DNA of 64,000 nt from an uncultured Eudoraea sp. (lineage in GTDB: Bacteria; Bacteroidota; Bacteroidia; Flavobacteriales; Flavobacteriaceae), in contig NZ_CANLGX010000006.1 of assembly GCF_947490415.1 (NCBI RefSeq), forward strand, positions 62,001 to 126,000, given 5' to 3'. The notes below the pieces were generated by a model, which had not been told where the DNA came from, ran no database searches, and saw nothing but the letters and a program-made list of their open reading frames with translations. The position numbers were made by a program, and so were the translations under genes. Positions 8,900 through 17,182 of this stretch are shown here, in pieces (the first letter of the stretch is position 1; each line of letters opens with the position of its first letter).

Positions 8900-10129
8900 T
8901 CACGTTAAATCTTTCTTTATTAGAGTAATTACAGTGATTTCCGGCCATATACCTACTCTTCCCGGGTACCCTAAAAATCCAAAACCCCGGTTTACATTTA
9001 TAAACTCTCCCAGTTCCTCATAAATACCTGCCCAATATTTATAGCGCCATTTAACCGGGCTCCATTTGACCCATCCTGGAATTTCTATTCCAAACTGCAT
9101 TCCATGCGTATGACCGCTTAATGTGAGATGATAATGATACTTATCTTTTAAAACTACATCCTCCCAATGAGATGGATCATGACTCAATAGGATTTTAAAA
9201 TCATCCTTGCTAATTTCAGAGGCTGCCTTTTTTAAGTCACCCGACTTTCTAAAACCGCCTCTTCCCCAGTTTTCAACACCAATTAAAGCTAATTTATCTT
9301 CCTCTTTTTTCAGATATCGACTCTCATTCAGCAAGAGATCAAAACCCATTTCCTTTTGCATAAGCTTAAGTTCATCCAAATTTTTCATCTTTTCTTCTTC
9401 GGTATTCCAGGTAACATAATCACCGTAATCATGGTTTCCCAGAATTGAATATTTCCCATCTACAGCGCTAAGGCTTGAAAACAATTCAGCCCATGGTATC
9501 ATTTCTTCCGCTTTATTATTTACCATATCTCCGGTAAAAAAAATAACATCGCTCTTTTGCTTATTAATCAAATCAACCGCATATTCGATTTTTCCTCTAT
9601 TGTCAAAACTCCCACTGTGAATATCTGAAATTTGAGTAATCTGATATCCGTCAAAAGCCGGGGGCAGATCTTCAAATTCCATTTTGTATTTTAATACCTT
9701 AAAATTGTATTTCCCTCTATACATTCCGTATAGTAATGCCCCAAAAGGAATTGCTGCTATACCCATGGCAATTAAGCTCAAAAACCTTCTTCTCTCCGGT
9801 AGGCTGAACTCCCTTGTAGTGCCGTAAAATTTCTGGTACCCCGCCGCAATGACCCTGAAAATATCTTCAGAAAAAAGAAATATAATTGTAATTATTTTGA
9901 AGGTAAGGATGGCTGCCAAAAACCCAAAAGCATAACTTTTAGGTCTGCTTAAAACCCTGCCGTCTGTTTCGCCCCAGGTAAATTGAAAAATAAAGTTCCC
10001 AAGTACTATTAACGACATGGCAACAAAAACAAAGTAAACCCAGGGAAACCTGGTTGCGGTCTTCAAGGCTTGTAAGGTATAGAAGCCCAAAATAAAATAA
10101 ATTATTATAAAAACAATCCAGCGTAACAT
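8900..10129 (-). CDS. Membrane-anchored metallophosphoesterase (YaeI-like)
   Basis: A 409-residue protein with three N-terminal membrane helices (about 1-20, 33-50, 66-86), a fourth near 117-136, then a calcineurin-like phosphoesterase domain. Metal-binding motifs are all present in order: DIHSG (D169, H171), GDMVNN, GNHDYGD, LLSHDP and GHTHGMQ. The family hydrolyses phosphoesters such as UDP-diacylglucosamine or lipid-linked phosphates with two metal ions; the substrate here is unknown. It is transcribed on the same strand as cutC. Confidence 0.9.
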   Translation of the reverse strand: MLRWIVFIIIYFILGFYTLQALKTATRFPWVYFVFVAMSLIVLGNFIFQFTWGETDGRVLSRPKSYAFGFLAAILTFKIITIIFLFSEDIFRVIAAGYQKFYGTTREFSLPERRRFLSLIAMGIAAIPFGALLYGMYRGKYNFKVLKYKMEFEDLPPAFDGYQITQISDIHSGSFDNRGKIEYAVDLINKQKSDVIFFTGDMVNNKAEEMIPWAELFSSLSAVDGKYSILGNHDYGDYVTWNTEEEKMKNLDELKLMQKEMGFDLLLNESRYLKKEEDKLALIGVENWGRGGFRKSGDLKKAASEISKDDFKILLSHDPSHWEDVVLKDKYHYHLTLSGHTHGMQFGIEIPGWVKWSPVKWRYKYWAGIYEELGEFINVNRGFGFLGYPGRVGIWPEITVITLIKKDLT

Positions 10130-10186
10130 ATGCTATTTTTTACAAATATATTTCTTTAACAGGGTATCGCTTTACATCTTTACCTT

Positions 10187-10909
10187 TTATTTAACGCTTT
10201 GAATTAAGGCACGAACAATCTCGAAATCAGTTAGGGCAATTTCATCATCTCTGAGATACGAGGCAGTATTCATTGAAAGTTGGGGTTTTTTATTCAGGGT
10301 TTTACTAAACTTTATTCCCGAAAGATGAATCGCTTTAAAACCTTCATTTTTAAAAACCAGTGCGTTGTGTTCTCGTATTCCTCCACCAGGCATAACAACA
10401 CATTTTTCTGCCTTCTTTCTCCACGAGACCAACTGATTTATACCCTCCTCTGCTGATTGTCTTCCTCCTGAGGTTAAAATACAGTCTACTCCCAAATTCT
10501 CAAGTTCTGTCAGTGTTTTTAAAGGATCAGTTACCCAGTCAAATGCCCGGTGAAAAGTAAATTGTAAATCCCCGGCTGCAGCTATCAGTTCGCCTGTCCG
10601 TCTCTTATCCAATGTACCGTCGGCATACAAAACTCCTGAAACTATTCCCGATATACCAAGATCTGCACAGATTGCAATATCTGTTTTCATGATCTGAAAT
10701 TCGTCCCTGGAATAAGTGAAATCCCCGCTTCTAGGTCTAATCAAAACATGAATGGGAATACCAAGTTTTTCTGAAACTTTCTTTATCAAACCATAGGACG
10801 GAGTTATACCTCCAACCGCTAATTCTGAACAGAGCTCAATTCTGTCCGCTCCGGCTGCCTCTGCATTGACAGCAGATTGATAGGAATTAGCACATACTTC
10901 TACGATCAT
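10187..10909 (-). CDS. cutC: CutC family TIM-barrel protein
   Basis: A 240-residue protein of the CutC family, recognised by EVCANS at the start, GADRIELC, IPIHVLIRPR, FHRAFD and CILTSGG motifs of the TIM barrel. Named for copper homeostasis, although in E. coli the copper phenotype has been traced to a small RNA within the gene, so the protein's role is unsettled. It is divergent from a glycosylasparaginase gene starting 42 bp away, which suggests a link to glycan or amino-sugar metabolism rather than copper; that is inference. Confidence 0.92.
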   Translation of the reverse strand: MIVEVCANSYQSAVNAEAAGADRIELCSELAVGGITPSYGLIKKVSEKLGIPIHVLIRPRSGDFTYSRDEFQIMKTDIAICADLGISGIVSGVLYADGTLDKRRTGELIAAAGDLQFTFHRAFDWVTDPLKTLTELENLGVDCILTSGGRQSAEEGINQLVSWRKKAEKCVVMPGGGIREHNALVFKNEGFKAIHLSGIKFSKTLNKKPQLSMNTASYLRDDEIALTDFEIVRALIQSVK

Positions 10910-10950
10910 TTCATATATTTAGACCTATAAAAGTAAGCAACCCAGCCCAG

Positions 10951-11934
10951 ATGAAACGTAGAAAATTTTTAAAAAATTCTTCCTTAAGTACAGCCGGAAT
11001 CTTTTCCGCATCCTTATTAGCTTCCTGCGAAACGGATAAGAAACCTCAGGCAGTTAATAAAACGATTAAACCTATTGTCATAGCAACATGGGATGTCCTC
11101 AATGCAACAAATAAAGCCTGGAAAGTTCTTAACAATGCTGGTACCGCTTTGGACGCTGTAGAACAGGGAGTAATGATTGAAGAAGCAGATATAAACAATC
11201 AATCTGTAGGTAAGGGAGGCAGACCGGATCGGGATGGCAATGTTACTCTGGATGCCTGTATAATGGACAAAGACAGTAATTGCGGAGCTGTATTATATCT
11301 TAAAAATATCGTCCATCCTATTTCGGTTGCCAGAAAAGTAATGGAGGAAACACCTCATGTAATGCTTGCAGGCAAAGGGGCGGAATTGTTTGCCTATCAA
11401 AAGGGTTTTAAAAAAGAAAACTTACTTACTGAGAAGTCGAAGGCAGAATGGTTGGAATGGAAAAAAACTTCGAAATACCAACCAATAATAAACATAGAAA
11501 ATCACGATACTATCGGGATGCTTGCTATTGACAGTAAAGGAGATATTGCCGGTGCTTGCACCACAAGCGGGATGGCATATAAAATAGGGGGTCGGGTTGG
11601 CGATTCCCCAATTATCGGAGCCGGATTATTTGTGGATAATGAAGTTGGGGGAGCTACGGCCACAGGGGTTGGTGAAGAAGTTGTTCGTACTGTTGGAAGT
11701 TTTCTTATCGTTGAATTGATGAGGCAGGGTAAAACGCCTCAGGAAGCATGTGAAGAAGGAGTCAAACGCATCATATCCAAAAACAATGAGAAACTGGATT
11801 TCCAAATTGGCTTTATTGCCATCAACAAAAAAGGAGAGACCGGAGGGTATTGCATACAGCCCGGCTTTACCTACAGGGTGTATTCTGAACAAGGACATAA
11901 TAATAAAACAGCAAGCAGCTATATAAGCTCTTAA
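10951..11934 (+). CDS. Isoaspartyl peptidase/N4-(beta-N-acetylglucosaminyl)-L-asparaginase, exported lipoprotein
   Basis: An Ntn-hydrolase of 327 residues that cleaves the GlcNAc-Asn bond of glycoasparagines. Self-cleavage would occur before T187 in the NHDT motif, giving the nucleophilic N-terminal threonine; GGRVGDSP and GATATGVGEE, which bind substrate, follow. The N-terminus has a twin-arginine motif (RRKFLK) and a lipobox LLASC, so it is probably exported folded and lipid-anchored. It lies divergent to cutC and upstream of polA. The flavobacterial homologue known best is that of Elizabethkingia. Confidence 0.9.
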   Translation: MKRRKFLKNSSLSTAGIFSASLLASCETDKKPQAVNKTIKPIVIATWDVLNATNKAWKVLNNAGTALDAVEQGVMIEEADINNQSVGKGGRPDRDGNVTLDACIMDKDSNCGAVLYLKNIVHPISVARKVMEETPHVMLAGKGAELFAYQKGFKKENLLTEKSKAEWLEWKKTSKYQPIINIENHDTIGMLAIDSKGDIAGACTTSGMAYKIGGRVGDSPIIGAGLFVDNEVGGATATGVGEEVVRTVGSFLIVELMRQGKTPQEACEEGVKRIISKNNEKLDFQIGFIAINKKGETGGYCIQPGFTYRVYSEQGHNNKTASSYISS

Positions 11935-11961
11935 ATACTTTACTAAAGCGCATAAACTTTG

Positions 11962-11969
11962 TAGTTTTG
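11962..11969 (+). promoter_or_regulatory. Likely -7 box of the polA promoter
   Basis: TAGTTTTG matches TAnnTTTG and lies 22 bp before the polA start codon. No clear -33 TTG is present, so the site is tentative. Confidence 0.45.
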
Positions 11970-11991
11970 GAACTCTACAAGCACATTAAAT

Positions 11992-14829
11992 ATGGCAGAC
12001 CAGAAGCGACTTTTTTTATTAGATGCATATGCATTAATATTTAGGGGGTATTATGCCCTTATAAAAAACCCCAGGATAAATTCCAAAGGAATGGATACTT
12101 CGGCAATCATGGGGTTTGTAAATTCCTTGTTCGACGTAATTAAAAGAGAAAAGCCAGACCACCTGGCCGTTTGTTTCGATAAAGACGGCAGTACGGAGCG
12201 CACAGAATTATTTGCAGAATATAAGGCAAACCGGCTTGAGACCCCGGACGCCATTCGGGTGGCAATACCTATAATTCAGGACATTCTTAAAGCCATGCAT
12301 ATTCCCTGCATAGAAGTATCTGGCTTGGAAGCAGATGACATTATTGGTACACTGGCCAAACAGGCAGAGAAAGAAGGATACAAAGTATATATGGTTACGC
12401 CCGACAAAGATTTCGGGCAATTGGTTTCAGAAAATATTTTTATGTACCGCCCTTCCCGCATGGGCAATGGAGTTGAAATTTGGGGAATCCCTGAAATACA
12501 AAATCGATTTGGAGTAGAACATCCCGAACAGGTTATTGACTATTTGGGAATGATGGGCGATGCCAGCGATAATATTCCCGGACTTCCGGGAGTTGGCGAT
12601 AAAACCGCCAAAAAATTTATAGCAGAATTTGGCACCCTTGAAGGCCTGCTTGCGAATACGGATAAACTGAAAGGGAAAATGAAAGAGAAAGTGGAAGAAA
12701 ATGCCGAATTGGGACGCCTCTCAAGAAAATTAGCTACTATTTGTGTGACCTGCGACGTTACTTTTGATGCAAAGGATTATGAACTCTCTGAACCCGATAG
12801 CGAAGGAGTACAGAAAATATTTGAGGAATTGGAATTTAGAAGGCTTAAAGAACAATTCTTAAGGATCTTCTCAGAAGAAGCTGCTGTGACAGATGAAAAA
12901 GTGAACAGTGATGAACCACAACCAAAAAAAGAGCCCCAGGCTGCTGGAAGTGGTCAGTTTTCACTATTTGGAAGTACTGGCGATTCTCCTGCAACTTTAA
13001 AAGAATTTTCCAGCAGAAAAACCATTAATGATGTATCTCATGTTTATCAGAGTGTCTCATCAGGAATGGGCATGAAATTATTCCTTCAAAATTTAATGAA
13101 ACAATCTGTAGTTTGTTTTGATACCGAAACAACTTCTTTAAATCCTCTTGTAGCCGAGCTGGTTGGAATAGCTTTCTCCTGGGAAGCCGGTAAAGGTTTT
13201 TATGTTCCTTTTCCTGAAGAACGGGAAAATGCTCAGGAATTAATTGAACAACTCCGACCTTTTTTCGAGGCTGAAAACATAGAGAAAATCGGACAGAATT
13301 TAAAATATGATATAAAAGTACTTCACAAATATAATGTTCCTGTAAAAGGAAGTTTATTTGATACAATGATAGCGCATTACCTTATAAATCCTGATATGCG
13401 TCACAATATGGATGTTTTAGCAGAGACTTACCTGAACTATACCCCAGTATCTATAACTGAGCTTATTGGAAAAAAAGGTAAAAACCAATTGAGCATGCGT
13501 GAGGTTAGTATAGAGAGACAAACAGAATACGCCGTAGAGGATGCTGATATAACTTTTCAGTTAGCAAAGCAGTTTGCAAAAGAACTTAAGGAAGCTAAAA
13601 CAGAAGATCTTTTCAGGAATATTGAGATTCCTTTGGTAAATGTTCTGGCAGATATGGAATTAGAGGGAATAAACCTTGACATAGAATTTCTTAATTCGCT
13701 TTCAAAAGATTTAGAAAATGATATAAAAAACCTGGAAGTCAAGATCTACAAGGAAGCTGGTGAAGAATTTAATATTGCATCTCCAAAGCAGTTAGGTGAT
13801 ATTTTATTTAATAAGCTGAAACTTGTAGACAAGCCAAAAAAAACAAAAACAGGTCAGTATTCCACATCGGAGGATGTGCTTTCCTATCTTGCCAAAGAAC
13901 ACCAAATAATTAAAGATGTCCTAAATTACAGAGGCCTGGCCAAGTTAAAGAGTACCTATATTGATGCATTACCGGAACAGGTTGAAGAAAGTACTGGCAG
14001 AGTACATACAGATTATATGCAAACTGTAGCTGCCACAGGAAGGTTAAGCAGCAATAATCCTAACCTTCAAAACATACCAATACGCACAGAAAGAGGCAGG
14101 CAGGTACGTAAAGCTTTTATTCCCAGAGATAATAATTATCTTCTTTTGGCAGCTGATTATTCACAAATAGAGCTTAGAATAATTGCATCCCTAAGTGAAG
14201 AAACAACAATGATTGAAGCCTTTAAAAACGGGGAAGACATTCATGCCTCAACCGCTTCAAAAGTTTTTAATGTACCCCTTGACGAAGTTACCAGAGATCA
14301 AAGAAGTAATGCGAAAACGGTGAATTTTGGTATAATTTACGGTGTGTCTGCCTTTGGATTGAGCAATCAAACTGATCTATCACGGACGGAGGCTAAGGAA
14401 TTAATTGATACTTACTACAAGACGTATCCAAAACTGAGAAATTATATTAGTGATCAGATAGACTTTGCGAGGGAACATGGATATGTACAAACGGTATTAG
14501 GCAGGAGGCGTTATTTAAAGGATATAAATGGCAGTAATGCCATTGTTCGCGGTGCTGCAGAAAGGAACGCAGTGAATGCACCTATACAAGGAAGCGCAGC
14601 CGATATAATAAAAATAGCCATGATCAATATCCACAGAAAGCTTAAAGAAGGTGATTTTAAAACCAAGATGCTTCTCCAGGTCCATGATGAACTGGTCTTT
14701 GACGTTTTTAAACCAGAACTGGAAGATCTCCAGGTTATGATTAAAACCGAAATGGAAAACGCCTATGAACTTCTTGTGCCTTTAGATGTAGAATTAGGAA
14801 CAGGAACAAATTGGCTCGAAGCCCACTGA
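11992..14829 (+). CDS. polA: DNA polymerase I
   Basis: A 945-residue enzyme for repair synthesis and Okazaki-fragment processing. It has the 5'-3' exonuclease domain (about 1-290, with LEADDIIGT and GDASDNIPG), a 3'-5' exonuclease domain with an intact catalytic DTETT beginning at D377, and the polymerase domain with DYSQIEL (D722) and HDELVFD (H898). All catalytic motifs are intact, so it should have all three activities. A Gln/Pro/Gly-rich linker near residues 300-330 joins the exonuclease halves. Confidence 0.98.
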   Translation: MADQKRLFLLDAYALIFRGYYALIKNPRINSKGMDTSAIMGFVNSLFDVIKREKPDHLAVCFDKDGSTERTELFAEYKANRLETPDAIRVAIPIIQDILKAMHIPCIEVSGLEADDIIGTLAKQAEKEGYKVYMVTPDKDFGQLVSENIFMYRPSRMGNGVEIWGIPEIQNRFGVEHPEQVIDYLGMMGDASDNIPGLPGVGDKTAKKFIAEFGTLEGLLANTDKLKGKMKEKVEENAELGRLSRKLATICVTCDVTFDAKDYELSEPDSEGVQKIFEELEFRRLKEQFLRIFSEEAAVTDEKVNSDEPQPKKEPQAAGSGQFSLFGSTGDSPATLKEFSSRKTINDVSHVYQSVSSGMGMKLFLQNLMKQSVVCFDTETTSLNPLVAELVGIAFSWEAGKGFYVPFPEERENAQELIEQLRPFFEAENIEKIGQNLKYDIKVLHKYNVPVKGSLFDTMIAHYLINPDMRHNMDVLAETYLNYTPVSITELIGKKGKNQLSMREVSIERQTEYAVEDADITFQLAKQFAKELKEAKTEDLFRNIEIPLVNVLADMELEGINLDIEFLNSLSKDLENDIKNLEVKIYKEAGEEFNIASPKQLGDILFNKLKLVDKPKKTKTGQYSTSEDVLSYLAKEHQIIKDVLNYRGLAKLKSTYIDALPEQVEESTGRVHTDYMQTVAATGRLSSNNPNLQNIPIRTERGRQVRKAFIPRDNNYLLLAADYSQIELRIIASLSEETTMIEAFKNGEDIHASTASKVFNVPLDEVTRDQRSNAKTVNFGIIYGVSAFGLSNQTDLSRTEAKELIDTYYKTYPKLRNYISDQIDFAREHGYVQTVLGRRRYLKDINGSNAIVRGAAERNAVNAPIQGSAADIIKIAMINIHRKLKEGDFKTKMLLQVHDELVFDVFKPELEDLQVMIKTEMENAYELLVPLDVELGTGTNWLEAH

Positions 14830-14941
14830 TAAGAAAAGCAGGAATTATCCGTTTTATTTTTAGGGTAAGATTATTACTCTGTGATATGATTATTTGCCTC
14901 GAAAAATGAGGTTATTAATCTCTTCAAAATAAAACTAAGTC

Positions 14942-15277
14942 ATGGCAAAAGTTCCTGTCTGTTTCTTTTTTTTGGTTTTGAGCACTTTATGTTTAAATGC
15001 TCAGCAAGATGTTAATTCGGATAATAAAAATTATCAGACTGAGATAAAGGTGTTCCCCAACCCGGCTACCAATGTTGTTAATCTGCTTGGACTAGAGAAT
15101 AGTTCAAAAGCAGATATCCTTATTTCTGATATATCCGGTAATATCATCCAGAAATATAGATAGGAAATTCGCATCCATGCCCTTAATATTCCAATTGCCC
15201 TCCTCAAGGCTGGAATAGAAAGAATTTCTATTTCATCTAAAGAACAGAGTTTACAAACCAAGTTTTATAATAACTAA
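14942..15277 (+). pseudogene. Short secreted protein with type IX sorting domain, interrupted by an in-frame TAG
   Basis: The reading begins with a clear signal peptide (MAKVPVCFFFLVLSTLCLNAQ) and continues into KVFPNPATNVVNLLG and ILISDISGNII, the first half of a Por secretion (type A) C-terminal domain. A TAG at 15161-15163 stops it after 73 codons. The same frame stays open for 37 more codons and encodes what looks like the missing second half (ALLKAGIERISISS, ending TKFYNN) up to TAA at 15277. So the gene is probably a recently broken copy, or the stub is all that is made. There is no cargo domain between signal and sorting domain. Confidence 0.65.
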
Positions 15278-15307
15278 AAACCCTTCGTTAAAAAACGAAG
15301 GGTTTTT
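15276..15307. terminator. Bidirectional Rho-independent terminator
   Basis: Perfect 14-bp arms, AAAAACCCTTCGTT and AACGAAGGGTTTTT, with an AAAA loop and T-runs on both strands. It sits between the convergent sorting-domain stub and the small lipoprotein gene and can serve both. Confidence 0.9.
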
Positions 15308-15327
15308 AGTTTCAGTTGAATTTCTTA

Positions 15328-15825
15328 TTACTTTCTGGTAAAGACCAAAACACCGCCATCATTAAAATTCGTAAAATCTAATTCCGTGGCATTTACTCTC
15401 ATAGTATTTCCTGAAATCTCAACATTCACAGTAGTCTCAACCTCATTCTCATCTATATAGGTTAATACTCCTCCTTCAAACATATAGCTATCTATGCTAG
15501 TGTCTTTCTGAGTTGGACATGGAACATCGAGTCCTGTACCTCCGGGATTTACGTTTATCTCGAGGTAGTTTCCTGAATTTTCCGTAATGACGCTTAAGTC
15601 TGCATTAAAAGTAATGGTCATAATAGAACAATTTATTGCAGATAAGAAGCTTAAAATATCCTGGGCGTATTTTTCATCATCACTTGCCGTACTTTCATCA
15701 ATTTCCAATGCGGTTAGTTCCCATGACCCAACAATATCATTATCTTGATTTGAATCATCCTTGTCTGATGAACAGGAAAATAAAAGAGCTGTTGCAATAA
15801 AAAGAGTTAATAGGTTACGTATCAT
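15328..15825 (-). CDS. Lipocalin-like lipoprotein
   Basis: The ATG at 15825 (MIRNLLTLF) was chosen because it directly precedes a lipoprotein signal with lipobox LLFSC; an upstream in-frame ATG would bury the signal. The mature 145-residue part starts with Ser/Asp-rich linker and IVGSWELTALEI, the opening strand of lipocalin-like domains common in Bacteroidota, followed by TITFNADLSVITENSG and a C-terminal LVFTRK. Probably an envelope-anchored beta-barrel of unknown ligand. Monocistronic. Confidence 0.8.
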   Translation of the reverse strand: MIRNLLTLFIATALLFSCSSDKDDSNQDNDIVGSWELTALEIDESTASDDEKYAQDILSFLSAINCSIMTITFNADLSVITENSGNYLEINVNPGGTGLDVPCPTQKDTSIDSYMFEGGVLTYIDENEVETTVNVEISGNTMRVNATELDFTNFNDGGVLVFTRK

Positions 15826-16028
15826 TTTAATTGGGTTTACAAATGTTTTTATCTGTTGAAAAACGTAAAAAATGGCCATATAGTATATCTAGGGGGCTAG
15901 ATTAGAGGACGATTTTAAAGTTCATCTAACAGCCCTTATATATTGCTTTATACATTATTCTTAAAATCTTGCTTAAAATATCAGATTTAAACAGTCATCA
16001 TTATTTTTAAAAATTAGAGAAATAACGG

Positions 16029-16059
16029 TTTGCATTTAAACTTAATAGTTGTACATTTG
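16029..16059 (+). promoter_or_regulatory. Promoter of rplM-rpsI
   Basis: TTTG (16029-16032), a 19-bp spacer, and TACATTTG (16052-16059) match both elements of the Bacteroidota promoter. Transcription would begin a few bases further on, giving a leader of about 45 nt that begins with the small hairpin described next. Confidence 0.85.
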
Positions 16060-16062
16060 CAG

Positions 16063-16075
16063 CCCGTTAAACGGG
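16063..16075 (+). promoter_or_regulatory. Small hairpin at the 5' end of the rplM leader
   Basis: CCCGTT and AACGGG flank a single A; this would fold at or near the transcript 5' end. It may stabilise the mRNA or be a remnant of ribosomal-protein autoregulation; nothing more can be said. Confidence 0.45.
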
Positions 16076-16108
16076 ATTGAAGTGTTTAATTAATAAAAAA
16101 AAGAAGTA

Positions 16109-16564
16109 GTGGATACATTAAGCTACAAGACCAAATCTGCTAATAAGAATACTGTTGAAAAGCAGTGGTTATTAGTAGATGCTGAGGGCCAAACATTGGG
16201 ACGTCTTGCTTCTAAAGTGGCAAAAATTTTAAGAGGTAAGAACAAACCAAATTTTACGCCACACGTTGATTGTGGTGACAATGTTGTTATTGTCAACGCG
16301 GAGAAAATTCAACTTAGCGGTAATAAATGGGAAGACAAGACCTACACTAGGTATACCGGATATCCCGGAGGTCAAAGATCAACCACTGCTCGGGAACTCT
16401 TGGATAAAAATCCTGCAAGTATCATTGAAAAAGCAGTAAAAGGTATGCTTCCTAAAAACAAATTAGGAGCTGAGCTGTTTAGAAACTTAAGAGTTTATGT
16501 TGGCACTGATCATGATCAGGAAGCACAAAAACCAAAGGCTATTAACTTAAATGACCTTAAATAG
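16109..16564 (+). CDS. rplM: 50S ribosomal protein L13 (uL13)
   Basis: A 151-residue L13. The start is GTG (MDTLSYKTKSA), the usual flavobacterial N-terminus; no ATG lies nearby. Conserved LVDAEGQTLGRLASKVA, HVDCGDNVVIVNA and GMLPKNKLG motifs are all present. Its TAG stop directly abuts the ATG of rpsI, so the two are translated as a pair from the promoter at 16029-16059. Confidence 0.98.
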   Translation: MDTLSYKTKSANKNTVEKQWLLVDAEGQTLGRLASKVAKILRGKNKPNFTPHVDCGDNVVIVNAEKIQLSGNKWEDKTYTRYTGYPGGQRSTTARELLDKNPASIIEKAVKGMLPKNKLGAELFRNLRVYVGTDHDQEAQKPKAINLNDLK

Positions 16565-16951
16565 ATGGACATAATTCATAAAATAGGTAGAAGAAAAACG
16601 GCTGTTGCACGCGTTTATATTTCAGAAGGAAAAGGCAACATTACCGTTAATAAAAGGACATTAGAAGATTATTTCTCTACAGCTACTTTACAGTATAAAG
16701 TAAAACAACCTTTTGCTTTAACTAATACTGTGGATAATTATGATGTGAAAGTTAATGTTTACGGAGGTGGAATTACAGGACAGGCAGAAGCAGTACGCCT
16801 GGCTTTGTCAAGGGCTCTATGTGAGATTGAGGCCGAAAACAGGGAGGTTTTAAAACCTGAAGGATTACTTACTAGAGATCCTAGAATGGTTGAGCGTAAA
16901 AAGTTTGGTCAGAAAAAAGCAAGGAAGAAATTCCAATTCTCGAAACGATAA
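16565..16951 (+). CDS. rpsI: 30S ribosomal protein S9 (uS9)
   Basis: A 128-residue S9 with the start IHKIGRRKTAVARVYI, the central YGGGITGQAEAVRLALSRAL and the basic C-terminal tail KKARKKFQFSKR that reaches the P-site tRNA. Starts the base after the rplM stop codon. A 231-bp gap follows before rpsB. Confidence 0.98.
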   Translation: MDIIHKIGRRKTAVARVYISEGKGNITVNKRTLEDYFSTATLQYKVKQPFALTNTVDNYDVKVNVYGGGITGQAEAVRLALSRALCEIEAENREVLKPEGLLTRDPRMVERKKFGQKKARKKFQFSKR

Positions 16952-17007
16952 AAATATTATATAGTCCTGGAATAAATTCAGGATTTTTAACCCAAGTTCA
17001 TTGAAAG

Positions 17008-17149
17008 TCTCTTGTATTAGAGACAATTAAAAATCTAAACCTTTTAGTTACTTATATTTAAGGTAACTATAAAGCAGGTAAAGGTTAAATTTAGTTTAGC
17101 ATCTAAATGTTGGAGGCTTTCCACTAAGAAGGAATACCACTTCAACATT
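17008..17149 (+). promoter_or_regulatory. Structured leader upstream of rpsB
   Basis: The 231-bp gap before rpsB has three potential hairpins: GTCTCT/AGAGAC (17008-17025), AGTTAC/GTAACT (17046-17068), and AATGTTG (17106-17112) pairing with CAACATT (17143-17149) around an inner TTCC/GGAA. The last ends 33 bp before the start codon. Such structure is typical of ribosomal-protein autoregulatory leaders, where S2 would bind its own mRNA; this is inferred from structure and position only. Confidence 0.45.
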
Positions 17150-17182
17150 GCTAATTCAAAAGAACGTAAACTAAGTATTAAA

